NCBI GenBank assembly: GCA_016928775.1 | Contig: JAFGKD010000019.1 | Location: 1 to 64,000, forward strand | Length of the DNA stretch: 64,000 nucleotides | From: Candidatus Zhuqueibacterota bacterium | GTDB taxonomy: Bacteria > Zhuqueibacterota > Zhuqueibacteria > Residuimicrobiales > Krinioviventaceae | Direction of reading: 5' to 3' | In this document: in pieces, positions 15,312 to 24,388 of the stretch | Numbering within the stretch: the first letter of the stretch is position 1 | Layout of the letters: every line of letters begins with the position of its first letter | Program-made: the position numbers and the translations under genes | The notes under the pieces: generated by a model | Seen by the model: only the letters and a program-made list of their open reading frames with translations | Told to the model about the DNA's origin: nothing | The model's database searches: none

Positions 15312-16709
15312 TTATAGCGAATTTGTTTTAGAAAGCTTTGCTCGCAGGGTTTTCCGATCAATGCCTAAAATTTCTGCTGCCCGAGTTTTATTGCCGTTGA
15401 CGCTTTCCAGCACGCGGCTGATGTGTTCTCGCTCCACAACGCCCAGGGATTTCAATATGTCGGATGTGGCGGACAGACTGAATCGCATATGCTTCGGCAA
15501 GTCTGACACGTCAATGTGCGTCGAATCTGTCATAACAATGAGGCGCTGAACGAGATTTTCCAGTTCGCGCACATTGCCTGGCCAGACATATTGGGCTATG
15601 GCTTGTAATGCTCCATCTGTAAAAGTGGGTATCGGGCGGCGGTACTCATCGGCATATTTGGAAACGAAATGGTTCAGTAATATAAATACATCATCGCCAC
15701 GCTCGACAAGAGGAGGGAGGTTGATACTCAAAACGTTGAGGCGATAATACAGGTCATCTCGAAACAGACCTTTTTGCATCAGCTCATCTAAATTCTTGTT
15801 CGTAGCCGTAATGATTTTGACATCCACTTTTTTGGGCAGATCGGCACCAACCTGAATGACCTCTTTTTCCTGCACGACGCGCAGCAGTTTGGTTTGCAGC
15901 GCCAGGCTGGTGCTGCTGATTTCATCTAAAAGAATGGTGCCACCCTCGGCGGTGGCAAAATAGCCATGTCGTGGCGAGGTTGATCCAGTGTACGCACCTT
16001 TGAGACTGCCAAAAAGTTCGCTCTCAAGCAAAGTTTCGGGGATAGCACTACAATTTACAGCGACAAACGGGCCATGTGCCCGCGGACTGTTATAATGAAT
16101 GGCGCGCGCGACCAGCTCTTTTCCAGTGCCGCTGTCGCCGGTCAATAACACTGTGGCCGGGATGGCTGCGACTTTATTCATCGCATCAAAAACTTTTTGC
16201 ATGGCCGGTGATTCACCGATAATGCCGTAGGTATTCACCTTCTTCCGCAGTCTTGCTGACGCAGCTAACTTTTTTCGATTGATTTTGTCCGCGACGCGCT
16301 CTATGGCTGAATAGAGTGCATCATCCTGGACAGGTTTTTCCAGATACTCATCGGCACCCTGCTTCACCGCTTCAACGGCACCTTGTAATGTGGCGTAACC
16401 GGTGATCATGATGATGCCGGTTTCCTCGTGATTCTCATGCACCACCCTGATAATATCGAGACCGTCAGCTTCAGGCATCATTTTGTCTGTGATGACGATA
16501 TCGATTGGTTGTGATGCCAGCAATTTTAATGCTTCAGCTACACTGGGCGTAGGGTGGACAAGATAGTGTGGTGGCTTTAGTTTTTGATCCAACACTTTGA
16601 GCATCAATTTCGAATCATCGATGATGAGAATATTTAGCGGTTTTATCAGGATTTTGTTTTTCACTGTAGCCGTTTTTATTTCATCTAAACCTGAATAATT
16701 CATAGCCAC
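15312..16709 (-). CDS. NtrC-family sigma54-dependent response regulator
   Basis: A 465-residue regulator: receiver domain at residues ~25-145 (phosphoacceptor D75 in 'VITDKMMPEADG'), AAA+ sigma54-interaction domain at ~165-390, and a C-terminal Fis-type helix-turn-helix ('NKTRAAEILGIDRKTLRAKL'). Walker A is 'TGDSGTGKE' and Walker B is 'GGTILLDE'. The sigma54-contacting loop reads GAYTGS instead of GAFTGA; Tyr for Phe is commonly tolerated, the last Ala-to-Ser change is less usual. The GTG start at 16709 has 'GGAG' five bases upstream; an ATG six bases further in is possible. It is probably partnered with the hybrid kinase upstream. It activates sigma54 promoters; its targets are not visible here. 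Confidence 0.93.
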   Translation of the reverse strand: MAMNYSGLDEIKTATVKNKILIKPLNILIIDDSKLMLKVLDQKLKPPHYLVHPTPSVAEALKLLASQPIDIVITDKMMPEADGLDIIRVVHENHEETGIIMITGYATLQGAVEAVKQGADEYLEKPVQDDALYSAIERVADKINRKKLAASARLRKKVNTYGIIGESPAMQKVFDAMNKVAAIPATVLLTGDSGTGKELVARAIHYNSPRAHGPFVAVNCSAIPETLLESELFGSLKGAYTGSTSPRHGYFATAEGGTILLDEISSTSLALQTKLLRVVQEKEVIQVGADLPKKVDVKIITATNKNLDELMQKGLFRDDLYYRLNVLSINLPPLVERGDDVFILLNHFVSKYADEYRRPIPTFTDGALQAIAQYVWPGNVRELENLVQRLIVMTDSTHIDVSDLPKHMRFSLSATSDILKSLGVVEREHISRVLESVNGNKTRAAEILGIDRKTLRAKLSKTNSL

Positions 16710-16769
16710 AGAGGCTCCATACTAGAAATATGCAACATTGGGTTTTTTTATTTTTTAGCAAAGCTTATA

Positions 16770-16963
16770 AGCCACGGATTTTCACGGATGAAACACAGAT
16801 CATATCATTCATTTTAAGCCTTTATAGCCTCCAGTCCCAAAGCTTTCTCGAAACAAAGTCGAAAAATCCGTGTTCATCCGTGGCTTAAAATTTAGTTGCG
16901 GCCAAAGGCTTCGCCAAGTGCATCCGAGGCTCAAAATTTGGCTGCGTCCAAAGTCCGCGCCAT
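16770..16963 (-). repeat. dispersed repeat, copy 2 (complete core plus tail)
   Basis: The 116-base core 16770-16885 starts 'AGCCACGGATTTTCACGGAT' and ends 'ATCCGTGTTCATCCGTGGCT', so the ends are imperfect inverted repeats built from CACGGAT words. A tail 'TTGCGGCCAAAGGC' and a degenerate second tail copy follow to 16963. It occupies most of the 331-base gap between the hybrid kinase and the NtrC-type regulator and is oriented with both genes. No other feature is seen in this gap. Confidence 0.88.
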
Positions 16964-17040
16964 GAACTTTGTGGCATAGTTTGTGAATTATTCATGCTAA
17001 TATTCCTCTGACAGCATCTACTTTTTTATCCTGCATCGTG

Positions 17041-19437
17041 TTATCTTTTCGTCGTAAATACTGCATCATATTTTCTAAACGAAGCAATGAGCGTCTGAAC
17101 TGCTGCAAACAGGGATTTTTTCTCCTCACGCATCTCCTGGACAATTTTTTTCACTGTCGCATAATCACCTTCGTGTGCCGGTTTTGCCAAATCGGTCGCA
17201 AATTTGGCAAATCGATTGGCGCCGATCATTTGACTGCTCGATTTGATCGTGTGCGCCGCACCGTAGATTTGTGCAAAATTCCGTTTCGCCAGGGCGGACA
17301 CTATGTGCTCCCATAATTCACCGGTTTCGTCCAAAAATGTCTCCAGAAGCTCTTTGATGAATTTATCATCCTCGTCTTTTTCGAATCCAGTGTTCTGCTT
17401 TATGTGCTTTAGATCAATTGTATCGTTTTGCTCTGCCGTTACCGCAGTTGATTTTTTTGCAAATCGATTATTTTTCGCTGAGCAGCAATTTTTTAGTGCT
17501 TGCACGAGCTCGTCTATAGTCACAGGTTTGCTGAGATATCCCTGCATGTCGGACTTTGTAAATTTTTCTCGATCACCGGGCATGGCATGTGCGGTCAAGG
17601 CGATGATATAGGGACGGTTGTCTCGCGGGTATTGCTGATTGATTTTTCGAGCTGTTTCAACGCCATCGAGCCCGGGCATCTGGATGTCCATGAAAATGAG
17701 ATCATAGTGCTCTTGCTCGAGCGCATGCAGCACCAATTCACCATTTTTGACACATTCGGGAGTGTATCCCAGTTTGTGCAGAACATTTTGCATGAACTGC
17801 TGGTTCACTTGATTGTCTTCGGCAACCAGAATGCGCAGGGGGTGTCGCTCACTCATGGTGGCATCCAGAGTCATCTCGTCAACGTGTTGTTTGACGTCCC
17901 TTGTTACAGGCGCAAACAGGGCGGTCAAAAGATCAAGCATCTGAGATTTTTTGACGGGTTTTATGAGATAGTGGCTTATATCGTATTGTCGCAAGAGTCT
18001 TTTGTCAACAACACCATCCACTGATGTAAGCAGGACGAGCGGCATTTTTTGATAGTGTTGTAATGTGCGAATCTTCTCCGCTAATTCGAGGCCATCAAGT
18101 CCGGGCATTTTCATATCCAGGAGAGTCAGATCAAAGTTCGATTCATTGTGCAAAATTTTCAGGGCTTGCGCGCCATCTTGGGCTGCAACAGAGGTTATCC
18201 CCCAAGCCTCGAGCTGCGCCTGCAAAATGCGCCGGTTTGTTGCATTATCATCGACCACAAGGATCCGTTTGTTCAAGAAAAGGCTGCTGGGTAAAATATC
18301 GATTTTTTTGTCAGCTGTTTCCGGGCAGTCAATGAGAATATTAAAACTAAAAGTCGATCCTTTTCCCAACTGACTCTGCACGCTGATCGATCCACCTAAT
18401 AAAAGCACAAGCCGTTGTGTAATTGCCAAACCCAGACCAGTCCCGCCCTGATGTCCTCTTTGTGATGATTGCACTTGTTCAAATGCCTCAAAGATACGAT
18501 TTTGCGCGTATCGGGGAATACCAATACCCGAGTCTTGAACTTCAATAAAAAGCCTCGAATGGCCCGCATGATGTGGTTGACATCTGACGGTGATGACGAT
18601 CTCGCCGGTTTCGGTAAACTTGATTGCATTGCTGAGGAGATTGTTGAGGATTTGTACCAGTTTGGCTCTGTCGGTGATTATGGTCTCCGGACAGGGAAAC
18701 ACCAATGAATAGGCCAATTCGATATTTTTTTGCGCAGCGCGGGCAGCAAACATATCAAGGCATTCTTCAACGCAGGTTCGTAAAACGAAAGGTTCTTGAT
18801 ACACTTTTAAATGATCGGATTCAATTTTCGCATAGTCAAGAATGTCGTTTATGACATGGAGGAGCGCCTCACCGCTCGTACGAATGATCTCGGCGTATTC
18901 CCGTTGCTCCGGTGTCTGTTGGGTGGCTAACAGGAGGCTGGTCATGCCGATAACACCGTTCATTGGCGTGCGGATTTCGTGACTGATATTGGCTAAAAAT
19001 CTTGTGCTGGCGCGACGGGCTTGAATCGTTGCTTTTCGCGCCTTTTGTTTTGCCAATCTTTCTTGTTGGAGCTGCTGCAGCAGTTTTTTTTGTGGTGTCT
19101 CTTCAGGTGGGACAAGAAGGAGAATGCCTTTTTGGGCACCCGAAGCGTCCTGATATGGCAAAACCGTGATCTTTATTTTTTCCTGATGCTCAAGAATGGA
19201 CAGTCGTGTATGAAAGACAAGGTGGTTATTGACAGAAAACAGGCTGGCCAAAGATTTTTTGTGGGAGGTCAATTCCGGAAAGAGCTCAAACAGTGGACGG
19301 CTGAGAAATCCATTCAGGTGATCACGTCTTTTTTTTTCACCCTGTTCGATGCGTCGAATAGTCATCGTCTCATCGGCAAAAAAGACAATATATCCTTCCT
19401 CCTCCACGAGGAAGTGCAATAATCCCTCCACTCTCAA
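17041..19437 (-). CDS. cytosolic hybrid histidine kinase (PAS-HisKA-HATPase-REC-REC-HPt)
   Basis: A 798-residue protein. An N-terminal PAS-like sensor (residues ~10-110) leads into a coiled coil, then HisKA with the phosphorylated His in 'NISHEIRTPMNG' (H153), HATPase_c ('NNLLSNAIKFTETG', 'DSGIGIP', 'GGTGLGLAI'), receiver 1 ('LLDMKMPGLDG'), receiver 2 ('FMDIQMPGLDG') and a C-terminal HPt domain ('AAHTIKSSSQMIG'). No membrane segment is present, so it senses a cytosolic cue. The layout resembles BarA/ArcB-type phosphorelays. Phosphate would go from HPt to an outside receiver; the single-domain REC and the NtrC-type protein next door are candidates. The start is TTG with a weak site; an internal TTG or ATG cannot be excluded. 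Confidence 0.93.
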   Translation of the reverse strand: MRVEGLLHFLVEEEGYIVFFADETMTIRRIEQGEKKRRDHLNGFLSRPLFELFPELTSHKKSLASLFSVNNHLVFHTRLSILEHQEKIKITVLPYQDASGAQKGILLLVPPEETPQKKLLQQLQQERLAKQKARKATIQARRASTRFLANISHEIRTPMNGVIGMTSLLLATQQTPEQREYAEIIRTSGEALLHVINDILDYAKIESDHLKVYQEPFVLRTCVEECLDMFAARAAQKNIELAYSLVFPCPETIITDRAKLVQILNNLLSNAIKFTETGEIVITVRCQPHHAGHSRLFIEVQDSGIGIPRYAQNRIFEAFEQVQSSQRGHQGGTGLGLAITQRLVLLLGGSISVQSQLGKGSTFSFNILIDCPETADKKIDILPSSLFLNKRILVVDDNATNRRILQAQLEAWGITSVAAQDGAQALKILHNESNFDLTLLDMKMPGLDGLELAEKIRTLQHYQKMPLVLLTSVDGVVDKRLLRQYDISHYLIKPVKKSQMLDLLTALFAPVTRDVKQHVDEMTLDATMSERHPLRILVAEDNQVNQQFMQNVLHKLGYTPECVKNGELVLHALEQEHYDLIFMDIQMPGLDGVETARKINQQYPRDNRPYIIALTAHAMPGDREKFTKSDMQGYLSKPVTIDELVQALKNCCSAKNNRFAKKSTAVTAEQNDTIDLKHIKQNTGFEKDEDDKFIKELLETFLDETGELWEHIVSALAKRNFAQIYGAAHTIKSSSQMIGANRFAKFATDLAKPAHEGDYATVKKIVQEMREEKKSLFAAVQTLIASFRKYDAVFTTKR

Positions 19438-19552
19438 AAAACCTCTCTCTCGGTTCCGCCGCTCCAGCTATCAGCTAATGCATAATCGCAAGATTTTGTG
19501 CGCTCTTATTGAATACGGCAAAAACATCAATGTGCGCAAAGGCGCCTTTTTA

Positions 19553-19930
19553 TTACGCTGGTCGTTCTTTCAGCATGCTGTCAATTTTTTCAATTAAATC
19601 CTGCAGATTAAAAGGCTTGTTAAAGCCATAATGCGCGCCGAGATGTTCGGCTGTTTTGAGCGCATTCTCCGGATTAAAATAGCCGCCACCGGAAATGGCA
19701 ATGATTTTGATCTGGGGTGCGGTTTTTTTTAGATGCATGATCGTTTCAAAGCCATCCTGCTCCGGCATAAAAATATCCGTGATAACGACATGAATAGGCC
19801 CTTGTTCACCCCTTGTCAGGGCGTCTTTGCCGTTGGCAGCAACAAGAACATCGTGACCGGCCAACTCTAACGATGTTTTGAGAACGTCGCGTATACCTTT
19901 TTCGTCGTCAATAACCAGTATTGTGGCCAC
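19553..19930 (-). CDS. single-domain response regulator (CheY-like)
   Basis: A 125-residue stand-alone receiver: acidic pair in 'VIDDEKG', phosphoacceptor D52 in 'VVITDIFMPEQDG', the switch position in 'IIAISGG' (Ser) and the conserved Lys in 'GFNKPF'. There is no output domain, so it passes phosphate on or binds a partner. The GTG start at 19930 has no good ribosome site. It is encoded 115 bases upstream of the hybrid kinase on the same strand, which suggests a shared phosphorelay. Confidence 0.88.
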   Translation of the reverse strand: MATILVIDDEKGIRDVLKTSLELAGHDVLVAANGKDALTRGEQGPIHVVITDIFMPEQDGFETIMHLKKTAPQIKIIAISGGGYFNPENALKTAEHLGAHYGFNKPFNLQDLIEKIDSMLKERPA

Positions 19931-20052
19931 AGCTTTTTATTCATTGTTAAAAAAATTTATAATTCTTATATTCATTAGCGAAAATAATGCCACAGATTTT
20001 CAGGTTTGTCGAACACTATTATTTTGAATGTCCACCAATTTTCGAAATCAAC

Positions 20053-20088
20053 AGCCCCAAGGCATCGCCGGAATGTTTTGGGGCTTTT
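20053..20088 (+). terminator. hairpin terminator/attenuator upstream of carA
   Basis: Eight-base stem AGCCCCAA / TTGGGGCT (20053-20060 with 20078-20085) followed by T's, oriented with carA and ending 26 bases before its ATG. The genes just upstream are on the other strand, so this terminator has no other obvious transcript to end. An attenuator in the carAB leader is the natural reading. A TATAAT at 19958-19963 could place the start of a ~145-base leader. No PyrR-type antiterminator was worked out. Confidence 0.5.
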
Positions 20089-20114
20089 AGCAACAGATTA
20101 GCCCACAAGGTGTC

Positions 20115-21188
20115 ATGGAAGCAAAAAAAATAAAAGCTCGTCTCGAATTGGAAGATGGTTCGGTCTTTCAAGGCTATTCCTTCGGTGCCCAAACATCGGT
20201 CGCCGGCGAGGTCGTGTTCAACACGAGTATGGTCGGCTATCCTGAAAGCCTCACCGATCCATCCTATTACGGTCAAATTCTGGTTTTAACTTACCCACTC
20301 ATCGGCAATTATGGTGTTCCCGAATCGCACATTGTCGACGGTCTCGATGATTGTTTTGAGTCATCGCGTGTGCAGATTACCGGCTTGATTGTCTCGGAAT
20401 ACTCTTTTGACTATCAGCACTGGAGCGCGGGCAAGAGCCTGGCACAATGGCTTATCGAGCATAAAGTTCCGGGTTTGTATGGCATCGATACGCGTATGTT
20501 GACCAAGCGGCTGCGCGAAGAAGGGAGCATGCTGGGCCGCTTGTTGTTCTTTACAGAAAAAAAGAATTTTTATGATCCAAACAAAATAAATCTTGTCGAA
20601 AGAGTGAGTATTCGTCAACCTATAGACTATGGAACGGGAGATAAAAAGGTCATTCTGGTCGATTGTGGCGCCAAAGATAACATCATTCGCTGTTTGTTGC
20701 AGCGGGATGTGCGGGTGCGACGGGTGCCGTGGAATTATGATTTTACCCATGAAGAATTTGATGGCGTGATGATTTCAAACGGTCCTGGCGATCCAAAGAT
20801 GTGCCGTGATACAGTTGCACTTGTGCAAAAAGTGATGGACAGGGAAAAGCCGATATTTGGCATTTGTATGGGCAATCAAATTTTAGCTTTGGCAGCCGGT
20901 GCGGATACTTTTAAATTAAAATTCGGTCATCGCAGTCAAAATCAGCCGTGTGTGGAGGTAGGGACAAAACGCTGTTATATCACATCGCAAAATCACGGCT
21001 ATGCCGTCGATGGTCGCACGCTGCCGGAAGGCTGGGAACCGTGGTTTGTCAATGCCAATGACGGCACAAACGAAGGGATTCGGCACACCTCCCAACCATT
21101 CCGCAGCGTCCAATTCCATCCGGAAGCCGCACCTGGACCGGTGGACACCGCTATTTTGTTTGACGATTTCAAGAGGATGATGTTATGA
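20115..21188 (+). CDS. carA: carbamoyl-phosphate synthase small (glutaminase) subunit
   Basis: A 357-residue enzyme that hydrolyses glutamine and feeds ammonia to CarB for arginine and pyrimidine synthesis. The N-terminal CPSase domain has 'FNTSMVGYPESLTDPSY'; the class I amidotransferase domain has the nucleophile in 'GICMGNQ', 'SQNHGYAV', and the His-Glu pair in 'VQFHPEA'. The signatures (GICMGNQ, 'HRSQNQPC', 'NDGTNEG') follow the FCB/eukaryotic CAD-like subtype rather than the E. coli type. It overlaps carB by four bases (ATGA). 'AAGGTG' lies just before the ATG. Confidence 0.97.
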   Translation: MEAKKIKARLELEDGSVFQGYSFGAQTSVAGEVVFNTSMVGYPESLTDPSYYGQILVLTYPLIGNYGVPESHIVDGLDDCFESSRVQITGLIVSEYSFDYQHWSAGKSLAQWLIEHKVPGLYGIDTRMLTKRLREEGSMLGRLLFFTEKKNFYDPNKINLVERVSIRQPIDYGTGDKKVILVDCGAKDNIIRCLLQRDVRVRRVPWNYDFTHEEFDGVMISNGPGDPKMCRDTVALVQKVMDREKPIFGICMGNQILALAAGADTFKLKFGHRSQNQPCVEVGTKRCYITSQNHGYAVDGRTLPEGWEPWFVNANDGTNEGIRHTSQPFRSVQFHPEAAPGPVDTAILFDDFKRMML

Positions 21189-24100
21189 ACAATCTGCCGG
21201 ATAAAGTGATCATTTTAGGAAGCTCGGCCCTGAAAATTGGTGAAGCCGGCGAATTTGATTATTCGGGCAGTCAGGCCATCAAAGCGCTCAAGGAAGAGGG
21301 CGTAAATACGATCCTGATGAATCCGAATATCGCCACCATCCAAACCTCTGACCATTTGGCGGATCAGGTCTATTTCTTGCCAGTCACACCCTATTTTGTG
21401 GAACAGGTCATTCAAAAAGAAAAGCCGGACGGCATTCTGCTGGGATTTGGCGGACAAACGGCGCTGAATTGTGGCCTGGAGCTGGAAAAGTCCGGTGTTT
21501 TGGCGCGCTATGGTGTTCGCGTCCTTGGCACGCCGGTGGACGCCATTCTGAATACCGAAGACCGCAATCTGTTTATCGCCAAACTGAACCAGATCAACGT
21601 AAAAACTGCTCGCAGCTTTGCGGTGACGGGTGTAACTGAGGCGATTCAAAAGGCGGGTGAGATTGGATTTCCGGTCATGATTCGCATTGCGTTTGCGCTT
21701 GGCGGATTGGGTTCCGGCTTGTGCCGAAATGAACAAGAAGTTCGTGAGCTCGCCCAAAAGGCACTCAGCTATACAAATCAAATTCTCATTGAAGAATATC
21801 TGTTAGGGTGGAAAGAAGTTGAATATGAAATCGTGCGCGACCAATATGACAATTGCCTCTCGGTCTGCAACATGGAAAATTTTGATCCCATGGGCATCCA
21901 TACGGGCGAAAGTATTGTGGTGGCGCCGAGCCAGACCTTGAGCAACAGTGAATATCACAAGCTCCGCGAAATCGCTATCCGAACTGTTCGTCATATGGGG
22001 ATTATCGGAGAGTGCAATATCCAGTATGCGCTCGATCCCTATTCCGAAGACTATCGCGTCATCGAAATCAATGCCCGGCTATCGCGCAGTTCAGCTCTGG
22101 CATCAAAAGCCACCGGCTATCCTTTGGCGCACGTTGCCGCCAAACTGGCGCTTGGCTACAGTTTGACCGAGGTCGCCAATTCCATCACCAAAGTGACCAA
22201 GGCCAGTTTTGAACCGGCACTGGATTATCTGGTGGTGAAAATTCCGCGTTGGGATTTGAAAAAGTTCAAGCAGGTCTCCAAGAGAATTGGCTCCGGCATG
22301 AAGTCCGTTGGCGAGATTATGGCTATTGGACGCAAGTTTGAAGAGGCGCTGCAAAAGGGGTTGCGGATGCTGGAGATCGGCGCCAGCGGTCTGGTTCTCA
22401 ACAAACAATTCGGCGTCGCTGATATCAAAAAAGAATTGGCCGAACCGACAGACCAGCGCATTTTTGCTATCCCGGCCGCGATCAAAGCCGGTTTGACCGT
22501 GGATGAAATTCATGACCTCACCCATATTGACAAGTGGTTTCTCTTTAAAATCAAAAACATTGTTGACATTGAAAAATGGCTGTCGCGCGTAGGAGAGCAG
22601 CGATGCCCCAAAGATCTGTTAGAGGACGCCAAGCAGCACGGCTTTTCGGACGAGCAGATCAGTCGCGTGCTGGAGACGACTGAAGCGCAGGTGCGCGAAC
22701 TGCGCCAGGCCTATGGTTTAACGCCCAAAGTCAAACAGATCGATACCCTGGCGGCCGAGTATCCGGCGCAGACAAATTATCTCTATTTGACCTACAACGG
22801 CACGGAAGATGACCTTGGCTTTCTTGAACGCAATTCGGTGATGGTGCTCGGTGGTGGCGCCTATCGTATCGGCAGCTCGGTGGAATTCGACTGGTGCTGC
22901 GTGAACTCGGTCATGGCCCTGAAAGAGTTGAATTATCAGACCATTATGGTCAATTACAATCCCGAGACCGTGAGCACTGATTATGACGAGTGCGACAAAC
23001 TCTACTTTGATGAGTTGAGTTACGAGACTGTTCTCGACATTTATGAGAAAGAAAAACCGATTGGCGTCATTGTCTCCATGGGCGGGCAGATTCCCAATAA
23101 TCTGGCGCTCAAATTGGATAAAGCTGGTGTCAAGCTCCTGGGTACGTCTGCCAGAAGTATTGATAACGCGGAAGATCGGCACAAGTTTTCAAAGTTGCTC
23201 GATGAACTCGGCATTGATCAACCCGAATGGAAAGAATTGTCATCCGTGCAGGATGCCATTCAGTTTGCCAGAGATGTCGGCTATCCAGTGTTGGTGCGAC
23301 CGTCGTATGTGCTCAGCGGCGCTGCCATGAGCGTCGCGTCGACCAATGCCGAGCTGGAAAAATTTCTTACTAAAGCGTCGGATATTTCTTCAGATTATCC
23401 GGTGGTCATTTCCAAATTTATCGAAAACGCCAAAGAAATTGAGATTGACGCTGTGGCGCAGGAAGGAGAGCTGCTCGTTTACGCCATTTCCGAGCACGTC
23501 GAGAATGCCGGTGTGCATTCCGGCGATGCGACGATGGTGCTGCCGCCGCAGCGAACGTATTTGGAGACCACGCGCCGGATCAAAAAAATCGCGCGACAAT
23601 TGGCGCGGGCATTAAAAATTAACGGGCCATTTAACATGCAATTTGTCGCCAAGGGCAATGCTGTCAAAGTGATCGAGCTCAATTTGCGCGCTTCGCGCAG
23701 TTTTCCTTTTGTTTCGAAAATCTTCAAGGTCAATTTTATTGATATTGCGACCAGGGTGATCATGGGTCATCACGTGCCCAAAATCGACCGTTCAGTATTT
23801 GATCTGGAGTATGTCGGCGTCAAAGCGCCGCAGTTCTCATTCACACGCCTCATCGGCGCTGATCCAACCCTCGGCGTCGAAATGGCATCCACCGGAGAGG
23901 TCGGCTGCCTGGGTGATGATTTTGAAGAAGCTTTTTTAAAAGCCCTGTTATCCGTGGGGTACAAACTGCCGGTGAAAAACATACTCCTCTCCACTGGACC
24001 GATTGAATCAAAAGCCGAATTTCTGCACAGCACGCGGCTGCTGGAAAAGATGGGAATGAATTTTTATGCCACTGGTGGCACCGCCAAGTTTATGCAAGCC

Positions 24101-24376
24101 AATGACCTGCCGGTCACCAAACTCAACTGGCCGCTTTCCAACAAAGAGCCCAATGTGAATGACTATCTTGAAAATGGCAAAATTGATCTTGTCATCAATA
24201 TCCCCAAAAATTACCAGGAAGAGGAGCTGACGAACGATTATATCATTCGGCGCAAAGCCGTCGATTTTGCCATTCCGCTGTTCACCAATCTGCAGCTTGC
24301 GCGGCGGTTTGTTGAGGCGATTTCACATAAATCGATCAAGGATTTGCAGATTAAAAGCTGGAAAGAGCATGTTTGA
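21185..24376 (+). CDS. carB: carbamoyl-phosphate synthase large subunit
   Basis: A full-length 1063-residue protein. The first half-site synthetase domain opens 'KIGEAGEFDYSGSQAIKAL' (ATP-grasp 1, bicarbonate phosphorylation). An oligomerisation region lies around 400-540. The second synthetase opens 'GGGAYRIGSSVEFDWCCV' (ATP-grasp 2, carbamate phosphorylation). The C-terminal MGS-like regulatory domain ('FYATGGTAKFM', 'DLVINIPKN') ends with 'DNYVIRR'-like 'NDYIIRRKAVDFAIPLFTN'. This C-terminal signature and the N-terminal sequence again resemble the CAD/CPS1-like branch. It is translationally coupled to carA and begins a run of closely packed plus-strand genes that includes the channel, DUF2809 and GDPD genes. 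Confidence 0.97.
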   Translation: MNNLPDKVIILGSSALKIGEAGEFDYSGSQAIKALKEEGVNTILMNPNIATIQTSDHLADQVYFLPVTPYFVEQVIQKEKPDGILLGFGGQTALNCGLELEKSGVLARYGVRVLGTPVDAILNTEDRNLFIAKLNQINVKTARSFAVTGVTEAIQKAGEIGFPVMIRIAFALGGLGSGLCRNEQEVRELAQKALSYTNQILIEEYLLGWKEVEYEIVRDQYDNCLSVCNMENFDPMGIHTGESIVVAPSQTLSNSEYHKLREIAIRTVRHMGIIGECNIQYALDPYSEDYRVIEINARLSRSSALASKATGYPLAHVAAKLALGYSLTEVANSITKVTKASFEPALDYLVVKIPRWDLKKFKQVSKRIGSGMKSVGEIMAIGRKFEEALQKGLRMLEIGASGLVLNKQFGVADIKKELAEPTDQRIFAIPAAIKAGLTVDEIHDLTHIDKWFLFKIKNIVDIEKWLSRVGEQRCPKDLLEDAKQHGFSDEQISRVLETTEAQVRELRQAYGLTPKVKQIDTLAAEYPAQTNYLYLTYNGTEDDLGFLERNSVMVLGGGAYRIGSSVEFDWCCVNSVMALKELNYQTIMVNYNPETVSTDYDECDKLYFDELSYETVLDIYEKEKPIGVIVSMGGQIPNNLALKLDKAGVKLLGTSARSIDNAEDRHKFSKLLDELGIDQPEWKELSSVQDAIQFARDVGYPVLVRPSYVLSGAAMSVASTNAELEKFLTKASDISSDYPVVISKFIENAKEIEIDAVAQEGELLVYAISEHVENAGVHSGDATMVLPPQRTYLETTRRIKKIARQLARALKINGPFNMQFVAKGNAVKVIELNLRASRSFPFVSKIFKVNFIDIATRVIMGHHVPKIDRSVFDLEYVGVKAPQFSFTRLIGADPTLGVEMASTGEVGCLGDDFEEAFLKALLSVGYKLPVKNILLSTGPIESKAEFLHSTRLLEKMGMNFYATGGTAKFMQANDLPVTKLNWPLSNKEPNVNDYLENGKIDLVINIPKNYQEEELTNDYIIRRKAVDFAIPLFTNLQLARRFVEAISHKSIKDLQIKSWKEHV

Positions 24377-24388
24377 GCACATGAGGCG

